Assembly: GCF_001983935.1 (NCBI RefSeq)
Contig: NZ_CP017641.1
Span: 7,614,001-7,678,000 of the forward strand
DNA from: Fuerstiella marisgermanici
GTDB taxonomy: Bacteria; Planctomycetota; Planctomycetia; Planctomycetales; Planctomycetaceae
Direction: 5' to 3'
Length of the DNA: 64,000 nt
Numbering within the stretch: position 1 is the stretch's first letter; each line of letters starts with the position of its first letter. Both the position numbers and the translations under genes were made by a program. Of this stretch, positions 43,011 through 51,811 are shown one piece after another. The notes beneath the pieces were generated by a model that searched no databases, was not told the origin of the DNA, and was given only the letters and a program-made list of their open reading frames with translations.

Positions 43011-43886
43011 TCAGGCGTTTAGCCACTGTCGCAGGCACCATCGCAGGCCATGCTGAATATCCAGTTTCGGAATGATGGCCTCCAGCGGCTGATCAGCCAC
43101 TTCAATAGTCAGTCCGGCGTCTGGCATGTTGGCAAGCCCCAGCACGGCGGCGGAGGGAAACATTTCTCGAGCTGCCTGCAACGACGCTTCGACCAGCGGC
43201 CCCCACGGATCAAGATCGTGGATGACGACATTCACCGGGCCACGCGAAGTTTCCTGCGGACGAGTCCGCTGCCCCGACTTGACGGCAATCAGCGGCATTT
43301 CGAGCGACTTCAAACCCAGTTCACGTGTCGCCTGGGCCATCGTGCGCCGCAGAGTGCGATCGGGGCTGATGATCGCTCCGTTCATGGCCTGCAGCTTCGG
43401 CAGTGGAGCCCAGTCGTCTCCGTTTCCTAACCGATGGACGAAGATCTCATCGCGCGCTGACGTTGGCGGCAGTGCGTCGAGGTCGCGGTCGGCGTTCTGC
43501 AATTCCTGTTCGATAACTGACTGAGCCAGCCGCAGAGGTACTCGCACAGCATCGGGCCACACGTTGCGATTGCGGCCGTCTGATTCGCAGGCCGAACTAT
43601 AAATGCACAGCAGTCGGCTAAACAGAGTGCGACCAATCAGCTGGTTGACTTCGGCGGCAGAGAACTGATCCGACCACGACTGCATCACGATTGTGAGGTC
43701 CGCATTGGCCAGTTTCGGCTCGTCCTGCTGCAATGCCGCTTCGATGCCGGAAAATTCGCTGATCGAAGCGGTCTGCGAACACAGCCACTGCGACAACGAT
43801 CGGAATTCGCGGCGTTTTGCATCGCCGATGAGTGCCAATTGATGGGTGGCGGGTTCAGCGGGGACGGTGGAAGAGGGGGCTGGCAT
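43011..43886 (-). CDS. hypothetical protein with receiver-like C-terminal region
   Basis: The protein has 291 residues from the ATG at 43886 (MPAPSSTVPAEPA); a longer frame to 44054 is unlikely. No signal peptide or membrane helix is present. It has two alpha/beta segments. The first is around LTIVMQSWSDQFSAAEVNQLIG (about 65-90). The second is the C-terminal VNVVIHDLDPWGPLVEASLQAAREMFPSAAVLGLANMPDAG, which resembles a degenerate response-regulator receiver fold with an Asp after the first strand. I do not recognise the whole protein. It is divergent from the sulfatase at 44070, with 183 bases between the two starts. Confidence 0.7.
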   Translation of the reverse strand: MPAPSSTVPAEPATHQLALIGDAKRREFRSLSQWLCSQTASISEFSGIEAALQQDEPKLANADLTIVMQSWSDQFSAAEVNQLIGRTLFSRLLCIYSSACESDGRNRNVWPDAVRVPLRLAQSVIEQELQNADRDLDALPPTSARDEIFVHRLGNGDDWAPLPKLQAMNGAIISPDRTLRRTMAQATRELGLKSLEMPLIAVKSGQRTRPQETSRGPVNVVIHDLDPWGPLVEASLQAAREMFPSAAVLGLANMPDAGLTIEVADQPLEAIIPKLDIQHGLRWCLRQWLNA

Positions 43887-44069
43887 CGTTGATTTACTAT
43901 CTGCGACGTGGCGACTATTCTGTAGCGTTGGTGAATTGTAAGCAGTTTGGGTTCTTTCAGTGAGTGCTCTTTCCAAATTGCAGGCGCCTTCGGTGTGGCT
44001 AGCGGGGACATGTTTCAAGCGGTCGCTAAGTTTACGGTTCAGGCACGGCCTCACAGAGGAGTTTTGTAA

Positions 44070-45845
44070 ATGTCGTTTCTCACGCGAATTGCCGTTCTCT
44101 TTCTCCTGTTAGCAGCGGCGGCGGCCAATGCGGCTGACAAGCCCAACGTTGTTATCGTGATCACCGATGATCAGGGATACGGCGACTTGTCATGCCACGG
44201 TAATCCCATTCTGAAAACGCCCGCAATTGACAAGCTGCATGGGGAGTCGGTCCGGCTGAAGGATTACCATGTGTCGCCCACGTGTTCTCCTACCCGCAGC
44301 GCATTTCTTACCGGACACTGGACCAATCGCACAGGTGTGTGGCACACGATCATGGGCCGGTCGATGCTGCGGGAAAATGAAGTGACGATGGGCCAGGTCT
44401 TCAAAGACGCAGGCTACGCCACCGGCATGTTCGGTAAATGGCACCTTGGCGACAACTATCCCTATCGCCCCGAAGATCGCGGCTACACCGAGGTGCTGCG
44501 GCACGGTGGTGGCGGAGTCGGCCAGACGCCCGATTACTGGGACAACGCCTACTTCGACGGCAGCTACTGGCACAACGGTACGCCGGAATCTGTGAAGGGA
44601 TTTTGCACCGATGTTTTCTTCGATTACGCAAAGACGTTCATCAAGTCGTCGAAAGAAGCGAACAAGCCGTTTTTGGCCTACATCGCAACCAACGCGCCTC
44701 ATGGCCCGATGCACGCTCCGGAAGAATCTTCCTCACCATATAAAGATGTCGGCAACGTTGGGCTGCAGAACTTCTTTGGAATGATCGCAAACATCGACGA
44801 TAACGTCGGCAAGCTGCGAACTTTCCTCGACGAACAGGGATTGACCGAGAACACGATCTTTATCTTCACGACCGACAACGGATCGTCGTCCGGCTGGCGG
44901 ACGTTTAACGCGGGCATGCGAGCCGGCAAAGGCAGCGAATATGACGGCGGCCATCGAGTTCCCTTCTTTGCCCATTGGCCGAAAGGCAAGCTGACTGGCG
45001 GGCACGATGTCGAACCGATCACGGCTCACGTCGACATCCTGCCGACGTTAATCGATCTGTGCGAAATCGCTCCGCCAGAAGGCGTGAAGTTTGACGGCCG
45101 CAGCATCGCTCCTTTGCTGGATCCAACAACTGGCACCGACTGGCCCGACCGAATTCTGGTGACCGACTCGCAGCGAGTAAAAGACCCGATCAAGTGGCGC
45201 AAAAGTTCCGTGATGACATCGCAGTGGAGATTGATCAACGGTAAGCAGCTATACAACATCAAGGCGGACCCGGGGCAGAAATCTGACGTCGCCAGTGGCC
45301 ACCCGGATGTCGTGGCGCGGCTGACCGAATTCTACGACGCCTGGTGGGAAGACCTGCTGCCCAGCTTCAGCAATGACACGGCCATTTATCTGGGGCACCC
45401 GAATGACAATCCGGCTCGCCTGACGTCGCACGATTGGATCACGACCGGCTCCACACCCTGGAATCAGCAACATATTCGCAAGGCAATGAATGGCGACCGG
45501 AATACCGGTTTCTGGAATGTTCTGGTCCACGAAGCCGGCGACTACGAAATCCGTCTTCGTCGCTGGCCGGAAACTGCCGACAAGCCCCTCAACGCGTCGT
45601 TGCCGCCGGGGGCCGACGTGCCAGGTGTGAAGGCGTATCGTACTCAACCAGGCAAAGCGATTCAGCCGGTCAAGGCCTCAATTAAAGTCGGAAAAGTCTC
45701 GGCGAAAGCGGACATTCAACCCGGTGATCGCGAAGTGGTTTTCAACCTTACTCTACCGCAGGGCAAGACTCGCATGACCGCCCTGTTCACGACGGCAGAC
45801 GGTGAGGAGTTCGGGCCGTACTATGCTTACGTTCAGAAAAAATAG
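44070..45845 (+). CDS. exported arylsulfatase with C-terminal extension
   Basis: The protein has 591 residues from ATG with GGAG upstream. A signal peptide (ITRIAVLFLLLAAAAANA region, residues 1-22) is followed by IVITDDQGYGDLSCHGNP (metal ligands D33/D34), the formylglycine motif C72-S-P-T-R76, MFGKWHLGDNYPYRPEDRGY, and IFIFTTDNGSSSGW. After the catalytic fold, about 120 residues (from about 470) form a beta-rich appendage (HEAGDYEIRLRRWPET... FTTADGEEFGPYYAYV), seen in many planctomycete arylsulfatases. It likely removes sulfate from a polysaccharide in the periplasm. It heads a plus-strand stretch together with the zincin gene 100 bases downstream. Confidence 0.94.
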   Translation: MSFLTRIAVLFLLLAAAAANAADKPNVVIVITDDQGYGDLSCHGNPILKTPAIDKLHGESVRLKDYHVSPTCSPTRSAFLTGHWTNRTGVWHTIMGRSMLRENEVTMGQVFKDAGYATGMFGKWHLGDNYPYRPEDRGYTEVLRHGGGGVGQTPDYWDNAYFDGSYWHNGTPESVKGFCTDVFFDYAKTFIKSSKEANKPFLAYIATNAPHGPMHAPEESSSPYKDVGNVGLQNFFGMIANIDDNVGKLRTFLDEQGLTENTIFIFTTDNGSSSGWRTFNAGMRAGKGSEYDGGHRVPFFAHWPKGKLTGGHDVEPITAHVDILPTLIDLCEIAPPEGVKFDGRSIAPLLDPTTGTDWPDRILVTDSQRVKDPIKWRKSSVMTSQWRLINGKQLYNIKADPGQKSDVASGHPDVVARLTEFYDAWWEDLLPSFSNDTAIYLGHPNDNPARLTSHDWITTGSTPWNQQHIRKAMNGDRNTGFWNVLVHEAGDYEIRLRRWPETADKPLNASLPPGADVPGVKAYRTQPGKAIQPVKASIKVGKVSAKADIQPGDREVVFNLTLPQGKTRMTALFTTADGEEFGPYYAYVQKK

Positions 45846-45945
45846 TGGACTCGCCGCCTTCGTCCCGGGCTTGTTCGAGATGACACTGATAGCCCCCGGC
45901 GCGAGGTCGGGCGACTATCCATAATTCGCTTGTCCGGTAGTCACA

Positions 45946-46803
45946 ATGTTACGACTTCTTGCTTTGATCACGCTGTTGACGGGTACCGCTGCCGCTCAGG
46001 TGACGGCGCCTCCGGCTGAGCTGAAGCTCGACCCGTTTTACGCAAAATTCATTTCTGCGAACGGCTACCCGATTGTCGCCTCCGCAAAGGTGAACGACTA
46101 CGCGCTGAAAGAAGCCGCCTACCTGGTCAACCTGATGCTGGCTCATCGACCGGACGTCAAAGACGCGATGGTCAAGAGCGGCTCGCGGCTGATCATTATG
46201 TCCCACGACGAATTCACGACCGACGTTCCGGAACATTCGCACCTGCGACCCCGGGATTACTGGGACGCTCGGGCTCGAGGGCTCGGCGGATCGCAAACCG
46301 ACCCGGTCTGCAGCTGCGGCGAAGAAAACCTGCTGGCGTTTGTGGGGGATCCGTACGCTGCGGAGAACATTCTGATCCACGAGTTCGCTCACAACATTCA
46401 CCTGCGAGGGATGGTGAATCTGGATCCGACATTCGATGATCGCCTGGAGCAGGCATACGAAGCAGCGATGGAGGACGGCCTGTGGAAAACGAAATATGCG
46501 TCCACAAATCGTGATGAGTACTGGGCCGAAGGTGTGCAAAGCTGGTTCGACAACAACCGTCCGCCGGATCACGACCACAATCATGTGGATACTCGGGACG
46601 AACTCCGCGAATACGATCCTCGCCTGGCAAAACTCTGCGAAGAAGTGTTCGGCGAAACAAAGCTGGTCTACACAAAGCCGGCCACTCGACTGACCGGGCA
46701 CTTGGAAGGATACGATCCGTCACAGGCACCAACATTCAAATGGCCGGAACGTTTGGAAGAGGTCAAAAAGAAGATCCGCGAGGAAGCTGTGAACCGCAAG
46801 TAG
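45946..46803 (+). CDS. exported zinc metallopeptidase (HEFAH)
   Basis: The protein has 285 residues with a signal peptide (RLLALITLLTGTAAAQ). The zinc-binding motif HEFAH lies at 145-149 within NILIHEFAHNIHLRGM. A plausible third ligand, E195, lies in RDEYWAEGVQSWFDNN, a gluzincin-like arrangement reminiscent of anthrax-lethal-factor-type domains. Near the N-terminus is a SASAKV-type beta segment, then a long helical region with HAHRPDVKDAM-like spacing. A CSCGEENLLAF stretch (residues 122-132) may add a disulfide or a metal site. It probably hydrolyses peptides in the periplasm, with unknown substrate. It follows the sulfatase closely and could be coexpressed with it. Confidence 0.82.
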   Translation: MLRLLALITLLTGTAAAQVTAPPAELKLDPFYAKFISANGYPIVASAKVNDYALKEAAYLVNLMLAHRPDVKDAMVKSGSRLIIMSHDEFTTDVPEHSHLRPRDYWDARARGLGGSQTDPVCSCGEENLLAFVGDPYAAENILIHEFAHNIHLRGMVNLDPTFDDRLEQAYEAAMEDGLWKTKYASTNRDEYWAEGVQSWFDNNRPPDHDHNHVDTRDELREYDPRLAKLCEEVFGETKLVYTKPATRLTGHLEGYDPSQAPTFKWPERLEEVKKKIREEAVNRK

Positions 46804-46945
46804 CACCTAAATGACTTCTCACCTATTAAGCAACACACATCGCCCCCAATTCCAAAGGTGTCTCTTGGATTGAGTACCTTCCATGTTCGAATCTTTACGG
46901 TCCGCAGAAGTTCGTTCGCCTGGTGAATGCAGTCTCACGATCCCG

Positions 46946-48064
46946 CTACGCGTGTCGAACGATTTCTGTCAGGCGTGATAAAACGTCCTGCGGCTGAAGC
47001 AGCGCGGGGTGATGCAGCGTCATGAGGCAATCGTGCAGGTCCGACGCATTGGGCAACTCACCCACGGCGCGAAACCGTCGCTGGCTGTGAATTTTGTGCA
47101 GCGCTGAAAACGCTGGATCGAGTGCTACGCCCTGCCGTCGCAACGCTTCCGAATAGGCCTCACGAGTTCGGCCTTCCGGTCCAACGATGTAACGGAATGC
47201 GACTTTGTAGTAGGCCGGAGACGCATCTGGTTCTGCATGTGGGGAAGGCGAAAGTGCTGGCTGCAACGGTGCTTCACGCGGCCAGGTCTGAAGCAGGTGT
47301 TCCACGTTCTGCAGGCGAAGTTGGTTACGGTCAGCAAGTTGATTCAGTTGCGGCAGCAATACGGCGGCCTGCATTTCCGACAAAGGGTAGGCATCGTTTC
47401 CTCGTTGCGTATGCAAACGAATTCGTTGAGCCAACGTGGGGTCGTTGGTGATAACTGCCCCGCCCCGCCCTGCCGTGAGAAGTTTGCTGCCACCGAAACT
47501 CAGCACCCCAATATTGCCGATGGACCCCGCCATCCTTCCATTCAAAATGGCGCCCGGAGACTGGCAGGCATCTTCGACTACGGGAAGACGGTGCTCGTCC
47601 GCGATCGCCTGAATTTCAGCCATGCGGGCGAAGCTGCCATGCAAATGAGAGCAAATGATCGCACGTGTTCTAGCCGTGATCGCGTTTGGCAACTGAGTCG
47701 GATCGAGCACTGGTAGACCCGGCAATGTGTCGACCAGCACCGGCGTTGCTCCCAGTGTCACTACGTTGGCAAAATTCGCTTTGAATTCGTAGGCGGCCAG
47801 AATGACTTCGTCGCCGGGCTGTACCTTGACGGACCTCAACGCCAGTTCCACCGCCGCAGTGCCGCTGCTGCACAGAACGACATGGTCGACATTGTGAAAT
47901 TCCGCCAGTGCGCGTCGCAGGTTGTCGCAATGAGGACCGTGGTAGCGTCCCCAGCTTCCGTCATGCAGCATGGCCGCAAACACATGACGAATCGCATCGT
48001 CTGTGATCGGCCATGACGGCGGTTTGATCTCGCCGTCGGATGTTGAGCCACCGTCGCTGGTCAT
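46946..48064 (-). CDS. DegT/DnrJ/EryC1/StrS-type aminotransferase
   Basis: The protein has 372 residues from an ATG that overlaps the stop codon of the upstream Rieske gene (ATGA). The PLP-dependent fold I aminotransferase core is visible: LCSSGTAAVELALRSV (phosphate cup), DEVILAAYEFKANFANVV, the aspartate D165 in VVEDACQSPGA, and the PLP lysine K194 in LSFGGSKLLTAGRGGAVITND. The C-terminal half includes RYIVGPEGRTREAYSEALRRQGV, PAFSALHK. Such enzymes make amino sugars, usually for surface polysaccharides or antibiotics. No other sugar-nucleotide genes are adjacent, so the product is unknown. The pairing with a Rieske protein is unusual and is the best clue to its job. Confidence 0.92.
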   Translation of the reverse strand: MTSDGGSTSDGEIKPPSWPITDDAIRHVFAAMLHDGSWGRYHGPHCDNLRRALAEFHNVDHVVLCSSGTAAVELALRSVKVQPGDEVILAAYEFKANFANVVTLGATPVLVDTLPGLPVLDPTQLPNAITARTRAIICSHLHGSFARMAEIQAIADEHRLPVVEDACQSPGAILNGRMAGSIGNIGVLSFGGSKLLTAGRGGAVITNDPTLAQRIRLHTQRGNDAYPLSEMQAAVLLPQLNQLADRNQLRLQNVEHLLQTWPREAPLQPALSPSPHAEPDASPAYYKVAFRYIVGPEGRTREAYSEALRRQGVALDPAFSALHKIHSQRRFRAVGELPNASDLHDCLMTLHHPALLQPQDVLSRLTEIVRHA

Positions 48065-48501
48065 GGCGAATCGCGTTCCGGTGGCGTTTCGTCCGGTTCG
48101 CCGGCCTTCTCCGGATCAGCGTTCGTCGGATCGGCTGACTCCGAATCGGTGGACTTCGGCGTATCCGGCGGAGGAACGGCCACTTGAATTTCATTGCCTT
48201 CGACACGGACGTCGTATGTCGGAGTCTTGATGCCGCTTTTTGAGTTATCCAGCCATGTGCCGTCTTTGATACTGAAGCACCAGGCGTGCCACGAACACAT
48301 CACCGAACCGTCCTCTGCCACCGGACTTTCGGACAGGGATGCTCCCATGTGAGGGCAAAAATCGTTGATCGCAAAGTACTCGCCGTTGTGCAGGAACAGG
48401 CCCACCATTGTTCCGCTGACCGGAAAACAGCGCCCTTCACCCTCGGGGATATCGCCTACTTTTGCTACTGTCTGAAATTCCAAGGTGCCGTACTCAATCA
48501 A
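48061..48501 (-). CDS. Rieske [2Fe-2S] protein
   Basis: The protein has 146 residues from a TTG at 48501; a TTG at 48483 (giving MEFQTVAKVGD) is an alternative and better fits the family start. The cluster ligands are complete: FCPHMG (C49, H51) and CSWHAW (C69, H72), spaced as in small Rieske ferredoxins and NirD-like subunits. The region FPVSGTMVGLFLHNGEYFAIND precedes the first motif. The last 45 residues are a Pro/Asp/Glu-rich disordered tail (DTPKSTDSESADPTNADPE). It probably carries electrons to an oxygenase or reductase in the cytoplasm. The stop codon overlaps the start of the aminotransferase gene, so translation is coupled. Confidence 0.92.
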   Translation of the reverse strand: MIEYGTLEFQTVAKVGDIPEGEGRCFPVSGTMVGLFLHNGEYFAINDFCPHMGASLSESPVAEDGSVMCSWHAWCFSIKDGTWLDNSKSGIKTPTYDVRVEGNEIQVAVPPPDTPKSTDSESADPTNADPEKAGEPDETPPERDSP

Positions 48502-48846
48502 AATCGAAATGGAAGGATTCGGCCCGCATCACTGATGCCGGTTGTCGCCGTGTTATTGGCGAAAATCAGCGCCGAACAGCGGCTTTTGTTGACTGTTTTT
48601 GTCGCTTTGGCGAGCAATTGTGGCGGTCGGCGTTGCGAACGTCAAACCGTGAAATCCCTGACCACTTTGGCAAGCAAAACGCGGAAACGACTCATCTAAG
48701 CTCAGCAGGTCGCTACAATCCAGGTCTATTCCTTTCCACAAATACCCAAAACAAAAAACGCAGCCGGACAGAAAATCCCCGCGTAGCAGCGTGATCGGAA
48801 CCCTCACGCCAACCACGCGAACCATCCGGCCTGATGTCAGGCCCCC
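48502..48846. other. intergenic stretch between divergent Rieske and obg genes
   Basis: No coding pattern was seen on either strand. Promoters for both flanking operons should lie here; a TACAAT near 48712 is a possible -10 element for obg but lacks a clear -35 partner. Confidence 0.35.
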
Positions 48847-49863
48847 ATGTTTGTTGATCGAGTGACAATTTCGTGTCGCGCTGGCGACGGCGGAAACGGC
48901 TGCAGTAGTTTCCGCAAAGAAGCTCACGTTCCGCGCGGAGGCCCGGACGGTGGCGACGGCGGACGTGGCGGCAGTATTATCGTGAAAGCCGACCGGAATC
49001 TGGGGTCGCTCGGCAACCTCGTCGGCCATCATCACTGGAATGGCGAACGAGGGCAGCACGGAATGGGCAGCCTGAAAACGGGTAAAAGCGGCCAGGATTC
49101 CTTCATTCTTGTGCCGCCGGGAACGCTGGTGAAGGATCTGGAGCACGGCCACCTTCTGAAGGATCTGCAGGAGCACGGAGAATTCGTCACCGTGGCCAAA
49201 GGCGGTTACGGCGGACGCGGTAACAAGCGGTTCGCAACGTCCACCAATCGAGCACCCCGCGAATGCGAACAGGGACATCCCGGCGAAAAGCGGGATGTCG
49301 TGCTGGAACTTAAGTTGATCGCCGATGTTGGCCTTGTCGGAAAACCTAACGCCGGCAAGTCGACGCTGCTAAGCCGCATGTCGCGAGCGACGCCCGAAAT
49401 CGCCGATTATCCCTTCACCACGAAGTATCCGAATCTGGGCATGGTGCAGGTGTCGATGGATCACGAGTACGTGTTGGCCGATATCCCGGGGCTGATTGAA
49501 GGCGCATCGGCTGGGGCAGGCCTGGGCCACGAATTCCTGAAGCATATTGAGCGAACTCGGCTGATTGTTCACATGGTCGAACCGTCGCCGATGGATTTTT
49601 CGGACCCGCTAAGTAACTACGATCAAATTCGCGAAGAACTTGAAAAATACAATCCCGTCCTGGCCACTCGCCCTGAAATTTTGTGCGTGACAAAGGCCGA
49701 ATTACCAGACGCGGAAACGTGTGCAGAATTGCTTCGCGAAACGTCGGGCAAGGACGTACATTTGATTTCGGGCGTCACCGGCCAGGGGCTTGCTGAGTTA
49801 AACCAGATGATCATTCAGCGGTTAGCCGAACTGGATGAAGATTTGTCACCGATCACCACGTGA
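48847..49863 (+). CDS. obg: GTPase ObgE/CgtA
   Basis: The protein has 338 residues. The glycine-rich Obg domain spans residues 1-160 (DRVTISCRAGDGGNGCSSFRKEAHVPRGGPDGGDGGRGGSI pattern, then KGGYGGRGNKRFATSTNRAPRECEQGHPGE). The G domain follows with GLVGKPNAGKSTLLSRMSRA (P-loop), DYPFTTKYPNLG (switch I), ADIPGLIEGASAGAGLGHEFLKHIERT (G3), and CVTKAEL as a variant G4. The C-terminal OCT domain of some Obg proteins is absent. Obg helps 50S subunit maturation and stress signalling. It is followed immediately by ispH. Confidence 0.97.
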   Translation: MFVDRVTISCRAGDGGNGCSSFRKEAHVPRGGPDGGDGGRGGSIIVKADRNLGSLGNLVGHHHWNGERGQHGMGSLKTGKSGQDSFILVPPGTLVKDLEHGHLLKDLQEHGEFVTVAKGGYGGRGNKRFATSTNRAPRECEQGHPGEKRDVVLELKLIADVGLVGKPNAGKSTLLSRMSRATPEIADYPFTTKYPNLGMVQVSMDHEYVLADIPGLIEGASAGAGLGHEFLKHIERTRLIVHMVEPSPMDFSDPLSNYDQIREELEKYNPVLATRPEILCVTKAELPDAETCAELLRETSGKDVHLISGVTGQGLAELNQMIIQRLAELDEDLSPITT

Positions 49864-49868
49864 GTACC

Positions 49869-50810
49869 ATGAAGATTCTCCTCGCAAACCCGCGTGGCTT
49901 TTGTGCCGGCGTGAACATGGCGATTGAATGCCTCGACGAAGCCATTCGGCGAGTCGGACTAGGCATCTACGTTTATCACGAAATTGTCCACAACAAATAC
50001 GTCGTCGATCGCTTCACAAAGCAGGGAGTGAAATTCGTCGATTCACTGGAAGAAGTTCCGACGGGATCGATCCTGTTATTTAGTGCTCATGGCGTTTCTC
50101 CCGAAATCCGCGCCTTAGCCAAAACACGAAATCTGCAGACGGTCGATGCCACCTGTCCGCTGGTGACGAAGGTTCACCTTGAGGCGATTCGTTATGCCAA
50201 CGCGGGCTATAACATTGTGCTGATCGGCCACGAAGGCCACGACGAAGTGATCGGAACAATGGGCGAAGCTCCTGAAAGCATCACGCTTGTGGAAACGCCG
50301 GAAGAAGTGGCCAACCTGCCCTTCACGCAAACCGATAAGCTCGCCTTTCTGACTCAAACAACTCTTAGCGTGGCCGAAGCCAGCGAAGTGATTGTGGCTT
50401 TACGGAACCGCTATCCGCAGATCGATTCACCGAAAAAAGAGGACATCTGTTACGCCACGACCAACCGCCAGGAAGCCGTGCAGATGTTGGTGGAATCTGC
50501 TGATGTGCTCATTTGTTTGGGCAGCCAAAACAGCAGCAACAGCCGTCGGCTGATGGAAATTGGAGCCAGCCAGGGAGTCCCTTCTTATCTGATTGACGGA
50601 GCGGCTGAGTTGCAGTCGGAATGGTTCGAACAGGATTCCACGGTCGTCATCACGGCTGGCGCGAGTGCCCCTGAGGTTGTTGTCGAAGAATGTATCGACT
50701 ATCTGAAACAGCACTTCAACGCGGTCGTCAGTGAAGAGACTCTGCGAGAAGAAAACGTGCACTTCAATTTGCCTAAAGAGCTCCATCAGCTAGGCGTTCT
50801 GAAGAGCTGA
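49869..50810 (+). CDS. ispH: 4-hydroxy-3-methylbut-2-enyl diphosphate reductase
   Basis: The protein has 313 residues from the ATG at 49869 (MKILLANPRGFCAGV), the canonical family start; a GTG at 49860 overlaps the obg stop codon and may be the real coupled start. The three cysteine ligands of the [4Fe-4S] cluster lie in GFCAGV (C12), VDATCPLVTKVH and DICYATTNRQEAV. Other conserved segments are LFSAHGVSP, IGHEGHDEVIGTMGE, TQTTLSV, GSQNSSNSRRL and ITAGASAPEVVVEE. IspH performs the last step of the MEP isoprenoid pathway in the cytoplasm. The sequence is strikingly similar to the gammaproteobacterial type. It forms an operon with obg. Confidence 0.97.
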   Translation: MKILLANPRGFCAGVNMAIECLDEAIRRVGLGIYVYHEIVHNKYVVDRFTKQGVKFVDSLEEVPTGSILLFSAHGVSPEIRALAKTRNLQTVDATCPLVTKVHLEAIRYANAGYNIVLIGHEGHDEVIGTMGEAPESITLVETPEEVANLPFTQTDKLAFLTQTTLSVAEASEVIVALRNRYPQIDSPKKEDICYATTNRQEAVQMLVESADVLICLGSQNSSNSRRLMEIGASQGVPSYLIDGAAELQSEWFEQDSTVVITAGASAPEVVVEECIDYLKQHFNAVVSEETLREENVHFNLPKELHQLGVLKS

Positions 50811-50874
50811 TCGGCGGGCGGTTGGTGGTGGTATTCGGCAATAGAATCAGTTCAGTGTGAACGGTGTGAGTCCT

Positions 50875-51303
50875 TCACTCGTCATGGAGTTGTCGTTTGG
50901 CCTCGTCGATTGATGTCTCGATTGCTGCATACATTCCCGGAATGTTGATTGGCGAGCCCTCTATGCCCCTTCGCAGCATCATAGAGATTGGATTCAATTG
51001 CAGCGTCGTGTGCTCATATCGAAGGCAAAGATCCGCCCCGAATTCGTCTTTCACGTGCCACCAGTCGAACCCATCAAGATTGCTGACCATAATTCTTCCA
51101 AGTGCGACACCTAGCCCCTCACAACCGTGTTTGCCGCGATCAATTATGTCATTGTCTAGAAGGCGTTGGAGCAAGTGCATCGCGTCCTTGGACTGATCAA
51201 GCTCTTCGTCGTACTCTTCTCGAACAAGGTTCACAATCCCCATCCACCTTGATGCCAGCCATTTGAACTCATCGTGACTCGGTGGTCGATATTCAGGTTC
51301 CAT
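50875..51303 (-). CDS. DUF3806-like hypothetical protein
   Basis: The protein has 142 residues from the ATG at 51303, with GGAGG five bases upstream. No signal or membrane segment. The block GCEGLGVALGRIMVSNLDGFDWWHVKDEFGADLCLRYEHTTLQLNPISMMLRRGIEG matches the DUF3806 pattern, in which glycine, tryptophan-histidine and a late proline are conserved. Function of the family is unknown. It is convergent with ispH. Confidence 0.75.
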   Translation of the reverse strand: MEPEYRPPSHDEFKWLASRWMGIVNLVREEYDEELDQSKDAMHLLQRLLDNDIIDRGKHGCEGLGVALGRIMVSNLDGFDWWHVKDEFGADLCLRYEHTTLQLNPISMMLRRGIEGSPINIPGMYAAIETSIDEAKRQLHDE

Positions 51304-51811
51304 ATTGCCTCCAGTGTGGCAATTCGCCGCCAGCGTGATTAAAGAATGATGGAGGTTATCGCTGTCTTGCAGCCGGCACAAATTGCGCGACATATATTGT
51401 ACTGTGGCCCGCTAGCGAAGCCAGTTCCGCATTGGCCCCGCCATTGCGGGCGAATCCTTGAGGCGTGGCCGTAGCAACAAGGTTGTTGCATTCATCGCGT
51501 GCTGCCTTCAAGCAAGAAAAACTATTGATTTCTACTTACTAGCTATTCGATTTACAGCTGTCCTGCTAGGCGAGTTCTTCGCTGGACTGGAAGAAGGTGC
51601 CGACTGTGAGATTGTGAATGTTGGTAACCACTGGTTGACTACAAGCCTGCTCGCGAGTGCTACGCTGCCAACGTCTTAGGTAAATTGGAGGTTGATAGTC
51701 CGACTCGGAGTGATCTCGCTACAGTTGCCGGCAATTCTATAATTCCTCCTGTTTTCTGAAGAAGTCCCCTGCCCTGCGGCGTGTTAATTCTGACGGCACG
51801 CATGTCAGACA
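51304..51811. other. intergenic stretch upstream of the ECF operon
   Basis: A perfect TATAAT lies at 51738-51743, about 70 bases before the ECF sigma ATG, but there is no clear -35 element at the right distance. No open frame here resembles a known protein, and nothing else is recognised. Confidence 0.35.
51738..51743 (+). promoter_or_regulatory. candidate -10 box (TATAAT) of the ECF sigma operon
   Basis: This perfect -10 consensus is in the leader of the ECF sigma gene. A recognisable -35 element is missing, so an activator-dependent or chance match is possible. Confidence 0.3.

Noticed and set aside
48553-49278. A minus-strand frame of about 240 codons opposite obg.
   Set aside because: It overlaps the well-conserved Obg and G domains in antisense and has no recognised motif.
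51458-51679. A small plus-strand frame upstream of the ECF operon.
   Set aside because: Its 73-residue product has no family resemblance or ribosome site, so it is not distinguishable from chance.
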